DNA of 64,000 nucleotides from Tolumonas sp008015085 (GCA_029265125.1 JAJUJX010000002.1:186001-250000); one strand, 5' to 3'. Shown: positions 24,006-32,710, counted from the stretch's first letter. A program made the numbers and translations. The notes: a model not told the origin generated them from the letters alone.

Positions 24006-24857
24006 CTAACTCGATAACTGATATTGCTCGTGCTGCTGCAGTTCTTTAAGCCAGCGCTTTTGCTGCAAAGTGCAGGCATGCAGGTATTGCTGCTGGATGA
24101 TTTTGGGAACGGCTTCTTCAATTGGGATCAGCTGTGCCGGGCTGATATCAACACACTGCAACAAATGTAAACCCATCGGGCTACTCAAGACAGGGCTTAC
24201 CTCGCCGCTTCTCATCTGGAATAAATGTTTATCGAGTTCGGGATAGAGCTGTCCGGCAGTGACATAGCCAATATGACCTTTTTCCAGTGCCGTCGGACAC
24301 TCAGAATATCGTAATGCCAGATCTGGGAAATGTTCCGGGTTAGATAGCAATTCCATGCGGATTTGTTCCAGCCGGGCCTTAACCACCACCTCACAATTAT
24401 CGGCACTGGATTCATCAATCGTGATCAGGATATGCCTGACATCCCGTCGTTCTGGTCGCTGAAATTGCTGCGGATGATCCATGTAGTAACTTCTCGCAGC
24501 GATTTCGCTCATCGGTTGCACATCGGCAACGACCAGTTCGAATACTTTTTGTACCTGAATTTCGTGCTGTAAGGCTTGTTCTAAATGGGTTTCTGTCAGA
24601 TCGGCTTGTAACAACAGATTGCGAACGATCTCTTCTGAGCCAAACTGATGATCTAAATTGCTACGGGCAATCGATATATCTTCATCCTTTACAGCGATTT
24701 TCAGTGCCAGCGGATGTGCCAGCACCTTGGTTTCTAACGCCAGTCGTCGCTGAAACTGCCGTTCCAGCTCTGTGCTTTCGTCAGCTGTCAGTTCCCACAA
24801 ATTCTTGCTGAAATTATTTCTGGCCAATTGCAGTTTGGAATAGGTATGCCATTTCAT
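24006..24857 (-). CDS. nifM: NifH maturation peptidyl-prolyl isomerase
   Basis: A 283-residue parvulin-type cis/trans prolyl isomerase needed to make active NifH, probably by acting on a conserved proline. The N-terminal half is helical with low conservation; the PpiC domain spans ~135-235: RRDVRHILITID, FPDLALRYSECPTALEKGHIGYV and LSSPMGLHLLQCVD. There is no signal peptide, fitting a cytosolic chaperone. It overlaps nifZ by four bases (ATGA) and ends the nifVWZM operon. Confidence 0.92.
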   Translation of the reverse strand: MKWHTYSKLQLARNNFSKNLWELTADESTELERQFQRRLALETKVLAHPLALKIAVKDEDISIARSNLDHQFGSEEIVRNLLLQADLTETHLEQALQHEIQVQKVFELVVADVQPMSEIAARSYYMDHPQQFQRPERRDVRHILITIDESSADNCEVVVKARLEQIRMELLSNPEHFPDLALRYSECPTALEKGHIGYVTAGQLYPELDKHLFQMRSGEVSPVLSSPMGLHLLQCVDISPAQLIPIEEAVPKIIQQQYLHACTLQQKRWLKELQQHEQYQLSS

Positions 24858-25336
24858 AATGCGACCTCTTCTTTTTTCTGCACCGCTTCTAGTTTCTGGA
24901 TCATTTCGGGCCAGCGGATTGCAGAGAGCGGGACTTGCAACATGCGGTCATCAAACAGCACTTCATAGCGGATCGGATCGAGGTCGCGACGAACAGACAT
25001 TACCTGCCCGCGTTTGCCAACGGGAGCAATCACTTCACCCTTTATGGCCAGTGCCGCATTGGCTTCTACCCAATCGCCAAATTCAAATTCACTGTCGATC
25101 CACGGATCGTCTGCCGAAATCAGCTCTTGTTCACGACAGCCGACGGTGTAATCCTGTTCAAAAAAATGAACCTGGTAGATCACTTGATCCTGCAGGAAAG
25201 TGCCGATGTCGCGAACGTAACCAATAGCTCCTTTACGAATTAAAACATCGCCCCTGCTTTTTCCAGGAAAACTGCCATCATCACGGATGGTTCGGGTAAC
25301 CCGTACAGCATCTTCATAATCAAAGACAGGTTTCAT
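24854..25336 (-). CDS. nifZ: nitrogenase P-cluster maturation protein
   Basis: A 160-residue NifZ protein; in known systems it helps form the second P-cluster of NifDK. The sequence shows two SH3-like NifZ segments: FPGKSRGDVLIRKGAIGYVRDIG with the YQVHFF strand (~22-65), and GEVIAPVGKRGQVMSV with YEVLFDDRMLQVP (~98-140). It overlaps nifW and nifM by four bases each, pointing to coupled translation. The C-terminal tail is rich in Lys/Glu. Nothing is unusual for the family. Confidence 0.92.
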   Translation of the reverse strand: MKPVFDYEDAVRVTRTIRDDGSFPGKSRGDVLIRKGAIGYVRDIGTFLQDQVIYQVHFFEQDYTVGCREQELISADDPWIDSEFEFGDWVEANAALAIKGEVIAPVGKRGQVMSVRRDLDPIRYEVLFDDRMLQVPLSAIRWPEMIQKLEAVQKKEEVAL

Positions 25337-25656
25337 AGTGTTACCTCGCTCAGCTGACTTAACGGAAAAAACAACGGGTCTAAACGTCGATACACCCTGA
25401 AACCAGATTGTTTACTGACTGTGCCAGTATCAAAAATCTGATAAGTTTTTGCCAGCAACGCCTTTGCCAGTGCAAACCGTTCAGATTGATCGGCAGGAAT
25501 GTATATTTGTTCCGCCAGCAATTCGTGGTATCGGTGCATCAAATGCAAACGTATGACTCTGACTTTTTCCGGCTGATATTCGACAGAAAAATGGTTAAGA
25601 AAATCCTCTGCTGATTCCAGCTCATCGACACCATCCAGCGTTAAAAACCACTCCAT
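25333..25656 (-). CDS. nifW: nitrogenase stabilising protein
   Basis: A 107-residue NifW, a small protein that protects or helps assemble the MoFe protein. Family landmarks are LESAEDFLNHFSVEY near the N terminus and RFALAKALLAKTYQIF then GFRVYRRLDPLFFPL. The ATG at 25656 lies inside the end of nifV (16-base overlap) with AGGAGGTGGT directly ahead, within the nifV coding sequence. It overlaps nifZ by four bases. The tight packing supports one nifVWZM message. Confidence 0.93.
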   Translation of the reverse strand: MEWFLTLDGVDELESAEDFLNHFSVEYQPEKVRVIRLHLMHRYHELLAEQIYIPADQSERFALAKALLAKTYQIFDTGTVSKQSGFRVYRRLDPLFFPLSQLSEVTL

Positions 25657-26807
25657 ACCACCTCCTGTGATGTTGTGAAGCCAGACCGGGAACGATAATT
25701 ACGAACCAATTGATGCAGTTCATTTTCCCCCGGACTATGTTTATACCTTTCAACAAATTCACGTAATTGCACTAATAACCATTTAATTTCTGGCTCAGAC
25801 AAGGCGTAGCCCAGTTGGGAAAAAACCGCCATAACGCCATGACGACCGGAATGCTTACCTAAAACCAGATGATGCTTTCGCCCTAATAACGCCGGATCAA
25901 CGCCCTGATAATTGCGCCGATCTTTAAGCAAGCCATCGACATGCAAGCCAGATTCATGGGTAAACACCAGTTCACCGACCAACGATTTTTGGGTAGGGAT
26001 CGCTCTGCCTGCTGCTTTGGCTACCTGCTCACATAAGCCGGTTAAGGCGCGGGAGTTAATCCCTGTTTCTGTGGCATAACATTGTTTTAGTGCCAATACT
26101 ATTTCTTCCAGCGGTGCATTACCTGCGCGCTCCCCCAACCCCATCACGGTTGTATTAGCATGTGTTGCCCCGGCACGTATTGCTGCCAGTGTATTCGCAG
26201 TCGCCAGTCCCAGATCGTCATGTGCATGGATTTCTAATTGACCATCCCAATGCTGACGTAGAGCACTGATCTGTTCATAGGTAGAAAAAGGATCAAGAAT
26301 GCCCAGTGTGTCGGCATAGCGCAGGCGTTCTGCACCGGTTTTTGAGGCCAGTTCAGCCACAATAGCCAGCTCATCGGTAGTCGCCCGGGAAGCATCTTCA
26401 CAGCCAATGCAAACCCGTAGCCCCAACGTTCTGGCATGTGTAATCGCATGGCTAAGACGAGCAGAAGCCTTGTCCCTGTTAATGCCTAGCTTGTGCGCCA
26501 GCATCTGTGACGAGACTGGCATAGAGATATCAACCCAATCGACACCCAGGTGCGCAGCAAGTTCTAATTCCTGATTATTTGCCCGGCACCAGACCATCAG
26601 CGCGCTATGGCGGATAGCTTTACGAACTGCGGCAATTCGCTCGCACTCTTCAGCGCCCATTGCCGGAATACCCACTTCCAGCTCAGGAACACCAGCGGCC
26701 TCCAATGCTCTGGCGATGGCCACCTTTTCGTCGCGCGTAAAGGCGACTCCGGCAGACTGTTCGCCGTCGCGTAAGGTGGTGTCATTGATGATCACGGCTG
26801 CTGTCAT
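25641..26807 (-). CDS. nifV: homocitrate synthase
   Basis: Condenses acetyl-CoA with 2-oxoglutarate to homocitrate, the organic ligand of FeMo-cofactor. The TIM-barrel part has INDTTLRDGEQSAGVAFT, LEVGIPAMG, and the metal site IHAHDDLGLATANTLAA; the catalytic region GERAGNAPLEE and GLHVDGLLKDR follow. The start ATG at 26807 follows GGAG by six bases; two earlier in-frame starts would leave that SD inside the gene. That gives 388 residues, normal for NifV. First gene of nifVWZM, with its own NifA-type promoter. Confidence 0.94.
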   Translation of the reverse strand: MTAAVIINDTTLRDGEQSAGVAFTRDEKVAIARALEAAGVPELEVGIPAMGAEECERIAAVRKAIRHSALMVWCRANNQELELAAHLGVDWVDISMPVSSQMLAHKLGINRDKASARLSHAITHARTLGLRVCIGCEDASRATTDELAIVAELASKTGAERLRYADTLGILDPFSTYEQISALRQHWDGQLEIHAHDDLGLATANTLAAIRAGATHANTTVMGLGERAGNAPLEEIVLALKQCYATETGINSRALTGLCEQVAKAAGRAIPTQKSLVGELVFTHESGLHVDGLLKDRRNYQGVDPALLGRKHHLVLGKHSGRHGVMAVFSQLGYALSEPEIKWLLVQLREFVERYKHSPGENELHQLVRNYRSRSGFTTSQEVVWSGF

Positions 26808-26841
26808 GCTGTACTCCATCCGTAGGCTATAGATGAAATAC

Positions 26842-26858
26842 AGCAAACAACATTCCAG
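26842..26858 (-). promoter_or_regulatory. sigma54 promoter of nifVWZM
   Basis: Minus strand CTGGAATGTTGTTTGCTG: TGG and TTTGCT, GG and GC ten bases apart; ~35 bases before the nifV ATG. Confidence 0.78.
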
Positions 26859-26918
26859 AATAAATAGTGTTTAATTTCAGTGCCTTATGGTTTTAGCACC
26901 CAAAGACCGACACAACAT

Positions 26919-26934
26919 TGTCAGCTATGCGACA
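26919..26934 (-). promoter_or_regulatory. NifA upstream activator site (nifV)
   Basis: TGTCAGCTATGCGACA, TGT-N10-ACA, ~65-80 bases upstream of the nifV -24 element, between nifV and the modC stop. Confidence 0.75.
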
Positions 26935-26948
26935 CGGAAATCGTCAGA

Positions 26949-28016
26949 TTATTCCTGTAAAGCGACGGACTTTACCTGCACCCAAATGGTTTGACCGGGT
27001 TGTACATTTAATGCGGCCGCCGAGCGTTTGGTTAAACGAGCCAGAAAGATTGTTTCACCGACACGGACCCGCACCAGCAGCAGCCCCGGATGTTCATCAT
27101 CCCCAAGCGCATCAACCTGACCGGCAAAGACATTCTGAATACTACTGTTGCCCAGCGTGAGTGCCAGACTGACATCTCTCGCCTGCACCAGCACACGCAC
27201 TTTGCTGCCAACGGCTACGTCATGGTTTCTGAGCCAGAGACTTCCGCCAGGAAAATCCGTCCGCATCAGATGCCAGTCAGGCTGGATTTCACCAACGATC
27301 GAATCGATGACTACTCCCGCCTCTTCCCCCAGAAAGAGCGGTTGATCCAAATCAGCAAGTACATCCGTCAGGTTACCGCAGGCTTTCACTTGCCCCTGTT
27401 GCATCACCACCAGATGATCGGCCAGCCGCATCACTTCTGCAGGAGCATGACTGACATAAAGCACCGGAATTTGCAGTTCATCTCGTAACCGTTCCAGATA
27501 TGGCAGGATCTCCTGTTTTCGTTGAAAATCCAGCGCAGCTAATGGTTCGTCCATCAGTAATAGCTGTGGGTCAACGGCCAGAGCACGTGCGATCCCAACC
27601 CGCTGCCGTTCGCCACCGGAGAGTTTGTCCGGCCTTCTTTGCAGTAAATGGCCGATCCCTAACATTTCGATGATCGGGTTCAGTTTTTGTGTCGAGTGAA
27701 TGCCGGCACGACGCATACCAAACTGCAGATTGCCCAATACCGTCAGGTGTGGGAAAAGGCTCGCTTCCTGAAATACATAACCTAATGGACGCCGATAGGT
27801 CGGCAGCCAGTGATCGTCATCTTGCCAGGTAACGCCACTCACTGTTAATTGGCCTTTCGGAGCCCGTTCCAACCCGGCGATGCAACGTAATAATGTCGTT
27901 TTCCCTGAGCCTGAGGGACCAAATAATGCGGTGATCCCTTTTTCTGGCAAGCTAATATCAACATTCAGTTCAAAACCGGGCCAGTTAATGTCAAAGCAGG
28001 CTTGAATACCGGTCAT
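26949..28016 (-). CDS. modC: molybdate ABC transporter ATP-binding protein
   Basis: The 355-residue ATPase of the ModABC molybdate importer. Walker A is GPSGSGKTT, the ABC signature LSGGERQRVGIARAL, Walker B LLLMDEPLAALD, and the H-loop SHAPAEV. The C-terminal ~75 residues form a TOBE (molybdate-binding) domain (QIQNVFAGQVDALGDDEHPG-like region). The start ATG at 28016 follows AAGGAAAT and lies two bases after the modB stop. Molybdenum is needed for FeMo-cofactor, so the position in the nif cluster makes sense. No modA is in this window. Confidence 0.93.
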   Translation of the reverse strand: MTGIQACFDINWPGFELNVDISLPEKGITALFGPSGSGKTTLLRCIAGLERAPKGQLTVSGVTWQDDDHWLPTYRRPLGYVFQEASLFPHLTVLGNLQFGMRRAGIHSTQKLNPIIEMLGIGHLLQRRPDKLSGGERQRVGIARALAVDPQLLLMDEPLAALDFQRKQEILPYLERLRDELQIPVLYVSHAPAEVMRLADHLVVMQQGQVKACGNLTDVLADLDQPLFLGEEAGVVIDSIVGEIQPDWHLMRTDFPGGSLWLRNHDVAVGSKVRVLVQARDVSLALTLGNSSIQNVFAGQVDALGDDEHPGLLLVRVRVGETIFLARLTKRSAAALNVQPGQTIWVQVKSVALQE

Positions 28017-28017
28017 A

Positions 28018-28698
28018 TTATTTCCTTTGATTTTGTTCAGGCCGGAAAGCGTATAACCCCAGCATGACAACAAACGAGAAACCGACCATCAGTGCGGCTA
28101 GTTGATGAGCCTGTGCATATTCGAATGCCTCAACATGATCAAATATCTGCACCGAAATGACGCGTGTTTCACCAGGAATATTTCCGCCCATCATCAGTAC
28201 TACACCAAATTCACCGACGGTATGCGCAAAAGTGAGGATGATGGCATTCAGAAACCCAGGTAATGAAAGAGGAATGACGACAGAGAAGAATGCATCCAGC
28301 GGTGAAGCACGTAAGGTGGCGGCTACCTCCAACGGCCTATGACCAATGGAGTCAAAAGCTGCTTGCAGCGGCTGGACCATAAATGGCAAAGAATAGATAA
28401 CTGACGCGACGACTAACCCGGAGAAGGTAAAAGGTAGCGAAGCCAAGCCTAACGACTCCATAAGCTGTCCGGCTGGCCCTTGAGGTCCCATAAATACCAG
28501 CAAATAGAACCCCATGACAGAAGGTGGCAACACTAAAGGCAATGAAACTAAGGCACTGATAATACCTTTACACCAGCAACGGGTTCTCGAGAGCCACCAG
28601 GCAACAGGAGTACCCAGCAGTAATAAAATAAATGTGACTGTTGCTGCCAGACGGATAGTCAGCCAGATTGCCTGTAAATCGTTATCGCTCAGAAACAT
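28018..28698 (-). CDS. modB: molybdate ABC transporter permease
   Basis: The inner-membrane permease of the molybdate importer, ~226 residues with five to six helices. The ABC-contact EAA loop is EVAATLRASPLDAFFSVVIPLSLPG; LPLVLPPSVMGFYLL is ModB-like. I took the ATG at 28698 (MFLSDNDLQAIWL), six bases after GGCGGA; an ATG six bases earlier touches that SD. Coding further upstream would run through the terminator hairpin at 28723-28750 and is rejected. It is adjacent to modC. The substrate subunit modA is absent here. Confidence 0.9.
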   Translation of the reverse strand: MFLSDNDLQAIWLTIRLAATVTFILLLLGTPVAWWLSRTRCWCKGIISALVSLPLVLPPSVMGFYLLVFMGPQGPAGQLMESLGLASLPFTFSGLVVASVIYSLPFMVQPLQAAFDSIGHRPLEVAATLRASPLDAFFSVVIPLSLPGFLNAIILTFAHTVGEFGVVLMMGGNIPGETRVISVQIFDHVEAFEYAQAHQLAALMVGFSFVVMLGLYAFRPEQNQRK

Positions 28699-28722
28699 GG
28701 GCATTCCGCCATATAGAAAGAC

Positions 28723-28750
28723 AAAAAAGCCGGACTGTGTCAGCCCGGCT
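28723..28750 (-). terminator. terminator-like hairpin in the modBC leader
   Basis: Stem AGCCGG / CCGGCT (28728-28733, 28745-28750) with CTG/CAG pairing inside, followed on the minus strand by six or seven T. It is ~25 bases before the modB start and downstream of fdxB, so it would end the nifENX-fdxB message or act as an attenuator for modBC. Confidence 0.65.
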
Positions 28751-28762
28751 CTGCCGCACAAC

Positions 28763-28890
28763 TATACCCTGCCCACTTGAAGTTGCAGCGGCGTTGTCTT
28801 CGTTCATTCGCCCCAATCACATAGCGTATCTATGCTCATGGGGTCTCATTCACTTGCCGCCTACCTGCAACTCCAAGTTGTTTGGGTATA
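28763..28890. repeat. 128-bp palindromic repeat with TATACCC ends
   Basis: It begins with TATACCC and ends with GGGTATA. The outer arms pair imperfectly over ~27 bases (ACTTGAAGTTGCAG against CTGCAACTCCAAGT), and an inner dyad pairs CCCCAATCACATAG with CTATGCTCATGGGG. The whole folds into a long hairpin on either strand and looks like the ERIC/YPAL-type intergenic repeats of enteric bacteria. It sits between fdxB and modB. No other copy was found in the window. Confidence 0.7.
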
Positions 28891-28925
28891 ATGTACTTGT
28901 CAGCAAGATCTATGCCCTGAAAAAA

Positions 28926-29204
28926 TTAGTTAAAGCTGTGGCAGGATTTAGGACAAACCCGAGAGCATGCACCACATCCGATGCAGTCATCACCGTCTTT
29001 GACCGTCATGACCATAGCGACATCATCCTGCTCGTCATCGTCGAAATCGTCGCCCATCACATCACTTTTCTCTTTGAGATCAAAAACATCACGGGAACAG
29101 ACTTTGTAGCAACGGCCACAGCCGATACAGGTTTCCGGATTGACGGCTTCAATGAAATGAGGGTTCCATTCCCGCCCGCCTTTGGTCAGTCCAATTACAC
29201 TCAT
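28926..29204 (-). CDS. fdxB: nif-specific ferredoxin III
   Basis: A 92-residue ferredoxin with two [4Fe-4S] sites: CIGCGRCYKVCSRDVF (~26-41) and CIGCGACSRVCPKSCHSF at the C terminus. Between them is a long acidic insert (DDFDDDEQDD) characteristic of the nif-linked ferredoxin III (FdxB) family. It probably delivers electrons to nitrogenase or to cofactor assembly. It follows nifX by 26 bases and closes the nifENX-fdxB group. ATG at 29204 has AAGGAGA ahead. The symbol is given by family, not by known function in this organism. Confidence 0.87.
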   Translation of the reverse strand: MSVIGLTKGGREWNPHFIEAVNPETCIGCGRCYKVCSRDVFDLKEKSDVMGDDFDDDEQDDVAMVMTVKDGDDCIGCGACSRVCPKSCHSFN

Positions 29205-29230
29205 GTTGGTTCTCCTTAACGTAATAAAAC

Positions 29231-29698
29231 CTATTCGTCGTTCCAGCTGGATGTTTCAAGTTCAGCAAAACGTGAAGAAGCTCTTTCCTTACGCACAATG
29301 CGTCGCTTGCCTTCTTCAGCATTGGCTGACCATTGCTGCTGAAACTGAGTAATCAATTGGCTAATTGGCGTGCCGTGATCGACATTGATGGCTCTGATCC
29401 CGGCAGCCAGCAACTGACGGAATACCGACTCACCCACAGCAACACAGAAAACAGCAAAACAGTCTGAAATCACTGACATTCGGCTCTCTAATTTCGACAG
29501 ACTGTGCCCCTGCTCCACATTAAATTCAGTCACCTGTATAAGTTCAGCCCCTTCGGGGTCAATGCCGTAAACCATCAGAGCCTGACAAGATCCGAAATGT
29601 TGATCGACATGTTTATGATCGCCACTGGCAAAAGCGACTTTTAACGTTGATGCCGCATTGTCATTAACATTGAGCTGTCGCTGAATGTGTTTAAACAT
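29231..29698 (-). CDS. nifX: FeMo-cofactor carrier protein
   Basis: A 155-residue NifX that holds NifB-cofactor and VK-cluster during FeMo-co assembly. The NifX/NifY cofactor-binding domain shows LKVAFASGDHKHVDQHFGSCQALMVY, then CFAVFCVAVGESVFRQLLAAGIRAI and a GTPISQLI tail. I took the ATG at 29698, with GAGGTGG just upstream; the gene then overlaps nifN's end by eight bases. The C terminus is basic. The placement after nifEN is the standard order. Confidence 0.92.
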   Translation of the reverse strand: MFKHIQRQLNVNDNAASTLKVAFASGDHKHVDQHFGSCQALMVYGIDPEGAELIQVTEFNVEQGHSLSKLESRMSVISDCFAVFCVAVGESVFRQLLAAGIRAINVDHGTPISQLITQFQQQWSANAEEGKRRIVRKERASSRFAELETSSWNDE

Positions 29699-31073
29699 GA
29701 GCCACCTCATATGCAGGTAAATCAAAAGATTGTTTATAAGGAGAGTGATAAACAGGGCGACCGTGATGGCGCGACTGACTCAGGTTGGCGAATTCAAATA
29801 AGGTATCACGCATGCCTGCGTAGCCATGCCGTGTGCGGCGGAACTCGCCAAAACGGTCATACACCGGGAAGCCTATGCGTATCAATGGGACATGCAGTTC
29901 ATCAGCCAAATCCGCACCGTGAGAATTTGCCAGCAGGAAATCAGGCATTGAACCTGAGATCGTGATGCCATCCAGCAGATCCTGTAAATCGCCCACATGC
30001 ACACTGTCCGTCGGTATAGCAGAAAGGGATGGCTGATTGACTGGCGCAACAACACTGATTGGCAGAATACCAACACTACGGGCAAAGTTAACCCAGGCAC
30101 TGAGCAGATCTGCTTCTGCTCCAATTGCCAACGTTCTGCCATTCACCCAGGTATGGGTATCAATCATCGCATCCTGTAATTGTCCTCTGCTGCGTTCAAC
30201 CCAGGCGGCGACCGGACGTTCAGCGATCTGCTGTAATGTGACAATGAAACGATCCATCTCACTGAGAGTCATCAGATGCGGGAAGTAGTGACTGGTTACG
30301 CCAGTACGGCTTTGTAATATTTGGCCTGCGCGCTGTAACGAGGAGCCAATAACCAAAGTCGCAGCACTTTGTCCGGCCTGTTTTAATGCGGTTAAATCCG
30401 TTCCCCCCTGCGAAACAGAGTGATAATCGCTGCGGGTCAGGTGCCCATCAAGCGACATAGAGAGATCTGGGATCATCACAGGTTGCAAGCCAAATGATTC
30501 TGCATAATCACGGATCAGTTCAATATCTCCCGGAGTCAGCATATGACTCAGCAAGAAATTGACCCGTTTTTTACGGACAGAACGGATTTTCTGCTCAGGC
30601 ACCAGCTGTTCAATCAGGCTTTCTACCAGTGTTGCGTAACCATTTTCCATTGAGCCATAAAAGTCAGGCGTATTCAGATGAACGATTTCGGTGCGCTCAA
30701 ACTTGGGATGAGTCTGCCGGAAGGCTTTAATCGCCCGGGTCATTTCTGCACCTTGTGCCTCAGCCAGTCCGGAACTCATCAACGCGATCAGGCGCGGGTT
30801 ATTCTTTTCACAAATAGTAGACAGTGCCTTAATGATGTTTTCATCCGAACCCATTATGGTGGTTACCGGGTCCATCGCTGTGGACTGTAATGGAATCGGC
30901 TCATTGAAATGCTGAATAAAAAATACTTTTGCGAATGCACTGCATCCCTGAGCTCCATGGATCAGGGGCAGGCAGCGATCCAACCCCATACTGGCCAGAA
31001 TAGCACCCAATGGCTGCCCGCTTTTGATCGGACGGGTAGCAACAGGTTTGGCAGATTTAATGATTTGGGCCAT
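29691..31073 (-). CDS. nifN: FeMo-cofactor scaffold subunit N
   Basis: The beta-like subunit of the NifEN scaffold, on which the NifB cofactor matures into FeMo-cofactor. The 460-residue product resembles NifK: QPLGAILASMGLDRCLPLIHGAQGCSAFAKVFFIQHFNEPIPL, TTIMGSDENI, LSSGLAEAQG-like region and HTWVNGRTLAIGAEADLL. It carries fewer P-cluster cysteines than NifK, as expected for NifN. ATG at 31073 follows AAGGAGA by seven bases. It starts 10 bases after nifE ends. Confidence 0.94.
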   Translation of the reverse strand: MAQIIKSAKPVATRPIKSGQPLGAILASMGLDRCLPLIHGAQGCSAFAKVFFIQHFNEPIPLQSTAMDPVTTIMGSDENIIKALSTICEKNNPRLIALMSSGLAEAQGAEMTRAIKAFRQTHPKFERTEIVHLNTPDFYGSMENGYATLVESLIEQLVPEQKIRSVRKKRVNFLLSHMLTPGDIELIRDYAESFGLQPVMIPDLSMSLDGHLTRSDYHSVSQGGTDLTALKQAGQSAATLVIGSSLQRAGQILQSRTGVTSHYFPHLMTLSEMDRFIVTLQQIAERPVAAWVERSRGQLQDAMIDTHTWVNGRTLAIGAEADLLSAWVNFARSVGILPISVVAPVNQPSLSAIPTDSVHVGDLQDLLDGITISGSMPDFLLANSHGADLADELHVPLIRIGFPVYDRFGEFRRTRHGYAGMRDTLFEFANLSQSRHHGRPVYHSPYKQSFDLPAYEVAHV

Positions 31074-31083
31074 GCTATTCTCC

Positions 31084-32472
31084 TTAAATTGCGCTAACGG
31101 TTGCCCATGGCGCACGGCTGCGAGCCTGAGACCAGATTGGGCTTTCGAGAGTCAGGCAAATCTGTTTTGCCAGTTCGACCATGCCGTCATAACCGGCAAA
31201 GGCATGTTCACGTTCCTGGTTGACATCCAGGAATGGCAATTTAGCTTTATAGGCGGTAAACATGTTGCGTCCGCCTGCAATCATCAGGTCTGCTTTCTGC
31301 TGATAGGCAACATCAAGCAGCAAACGAGGGTTACCTTCATCCAGCATGATGGCATCAGCTCCCATCAGTTCACGAATTCGGGCTTTATCTTCTTCGGTTG
31401 ATTTGCGGGTGCCGGTCGCCACCACTTCCATACCTAGATCCTGTAATGCAGAGACGACAGACCAAGATTTCACCCCGCCGGTGTAAAGCAGCACTCGTTT
31501 CCCTTGCAGACGCGGGCGGTATAACGCCAGTTGTGCACCGACTCTGGCTTCTTCACGGGCAATGACGACTTCGGTACGAGCCATCAGATCCGGATCATTC
31601 AAACCCTGAGCGATTGATCGGAGGGCGGCAGACATGTCTCGGACACCGTAAAAACTGCCTTCAAACCACGGTGTACCATATTTGGTTTCGAGTTTACGTG
31701 CGACGTTAATCAAGGCTCGGGAGCAAACCAGCATATTGAGTTCGCTGCGATGCATGGTTTGCACTTCAGCAAAACGGGCATCGCCCGCTAATGTGCATAG
31801 CACGCGAACACCCAGTTCATCGAGCAGTGGTAAAACGTTCCAAAATTCTCCGGCGATATTGAATTCACCGATCATGGCAATGCTGTGGCCTTTTTCTGCC
31901 GGAATGACGGCATTCTCAGGCCATGGCGCGGGCTCACAGCCACCGACGACCCGCTCCACCATGACATCACCGGCGATACGGTTACCCAGATTTTTGCTGC
32001 CGTAAAAACCGGCTGCATCCACTGGGATCACCGGTAAACCCAGTTTTTCCGCCGTCATACGGCAGATAGCGTCGATGTCATCCCCTTCCATCGCGGGGAC
32101 ACAGGTGTTATAGACAAAGACGGCGGCAGGGTGATAGCGCTCGGCAATCTGACGAATGCCGTGATAAAGGCGGCGCTCTCCCCGCCCCATGATGACATCC
32201 TGCTCACTGAGATCAGTGGTAAAGCCCAGACGGAATAATTGCGGACCTGAACTGTGTGTCCCTCGGTTATCCCACGAACTACCGGCACAACCAATCGGTC
32301 CATGTATCACATGCGCCACATCAGCAATCGGTAATAAAGTGATCTGAGCACCGTCAAAGGCACATCCGCCTGCTGTTGCTCCTGGCTTTGGTGCACTGCA
32401 TCCGGACTTGGATTTCCCGTTGTGCTGGCAGGCTGGCTCATCCATTAACACTGCGATTTCGTTTCCCTTCAT
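31084..32472 (-). CDS. nifE: FeMo-cofactor scaffold subunit E
   Basis: The alpha-like subunit of the NifEN scaffold. The 462-residue product opens with a Cys-containing region (CQHNGKSKSGCSAPKPGATAGGCAFDGAQI), then HGPIGCAGSSWDNRGTHSSGP and YNTCVPAMEGDDIDA, supplying ligands for its [4Fe-4S] cluster. LLYTGGVKSWSVVSALQDLGMEVVATG is typical of the NifD/NifE family. It lacks the FeMo-co histidine context of NifD. ATG at 32472 has AGGAGG close by. First gene of the nifENX operon. Confidence 0.95.
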   Translation of the reverse strand: MKGNEIAVLMDEPACQHNGKSKSGCSAPKPGATAGGCAFDGAQITLLPIADVAHVIHGPIGCAGSSWDNRGTHSSGPQLFRLGFTTDLSEQDVIMGRGERRLYHGIRQIAERYHPAAVFVYNTCVPAMEGDDIDAICRMTAEKLGLPVIPVDAAGFYGSKNLGNRIAGDVMVERVVGGCEPAPWPENAVIPAEKGHSIAMIGEFNIAGEFWNVLPLLDELGVRVLCTLAGDARFAEVQTMHRSELNMLVCSRALINVARKLETKYGTPWFEGSFYGVRDMSAALRSIAQGLNDPDLMARTEVVIAREEARVGAQLALYRPRLQGKRVLLYTGGVKSWSVVSALQDLGMEVVATGTRKSTEEDKARIRELMGADAIMLDEGNPRLLLDVAYQQKADLMIAGGRNMFTAYKAKLPFLDVNQEREHAFAGYDGMVELAKQICLTLESPIWSQARSRAPWATVSAI

Positions 32473-32557
32473 GGCGCCTCCTGTTTACTACAAACTTCAT
32501 ACTTGAAGTCGGATTGGTATAGGCACCTGAAAAATTTCTGTGCGCCTGCTGTAATTT

Positions 32558-32574
32558 GTGCAATGTCCAGTCCA
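32558..32574 (-). promoter_or_regulatory. sigma54 promoter of nifENX
   Basis: Minus strand TGGACTGGACATTGCACA: TGG and TTGCA, GG and GC ten bases apart. ~85 bases before nifE. Confidence 0.78.
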
Positions 32575-32607
32575 CAACTAAATGTATGATTTTTATTGAT
32601 TATTTAT

Positions 32608-32650
32608 TGTTTGTTTTACGACACCAGCGAGAAATGTTCCAAAATGAACA
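32608..32650 (-). promoter_or_regulatory. two NifA upstream activator sites (nifE)
   Basis: TGTTTGTTTTACGACA (32608-32623) and TGTTCCAAAATGAACA (32635-32650), both TGT-N10-ACA, 27 bp apart. The outer one is the more palindromic and is ~62-77 bases from the -24 element. Confidence 0.65.
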
Positions 32651-32661
32651 ACAATGTCAGG

Positions 32662-32710
32662 AAAAGGCATCGGAGCAACCATCCCCCCAGATTGCGCCGC
32701 TCCGAGCCTT
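32662..32710 (-). terminator. terminator of nifHDKTY
   Basis: Stem AAGGC(A)TCGGAGC / GCTCCGAGCCTT (32664-32676, 32699-32710) with one bulge; TTTTCC follows on the minus strand. It ends the nifHDKTY message just before the nifE NifA sites. Confidence 0.7.

Noticed and set aside
28699..28761. Longer N terminus for ModB
   Set aside because: It would translate through the terminator-like hairpin and T-run and gives a non-conserved sequence.
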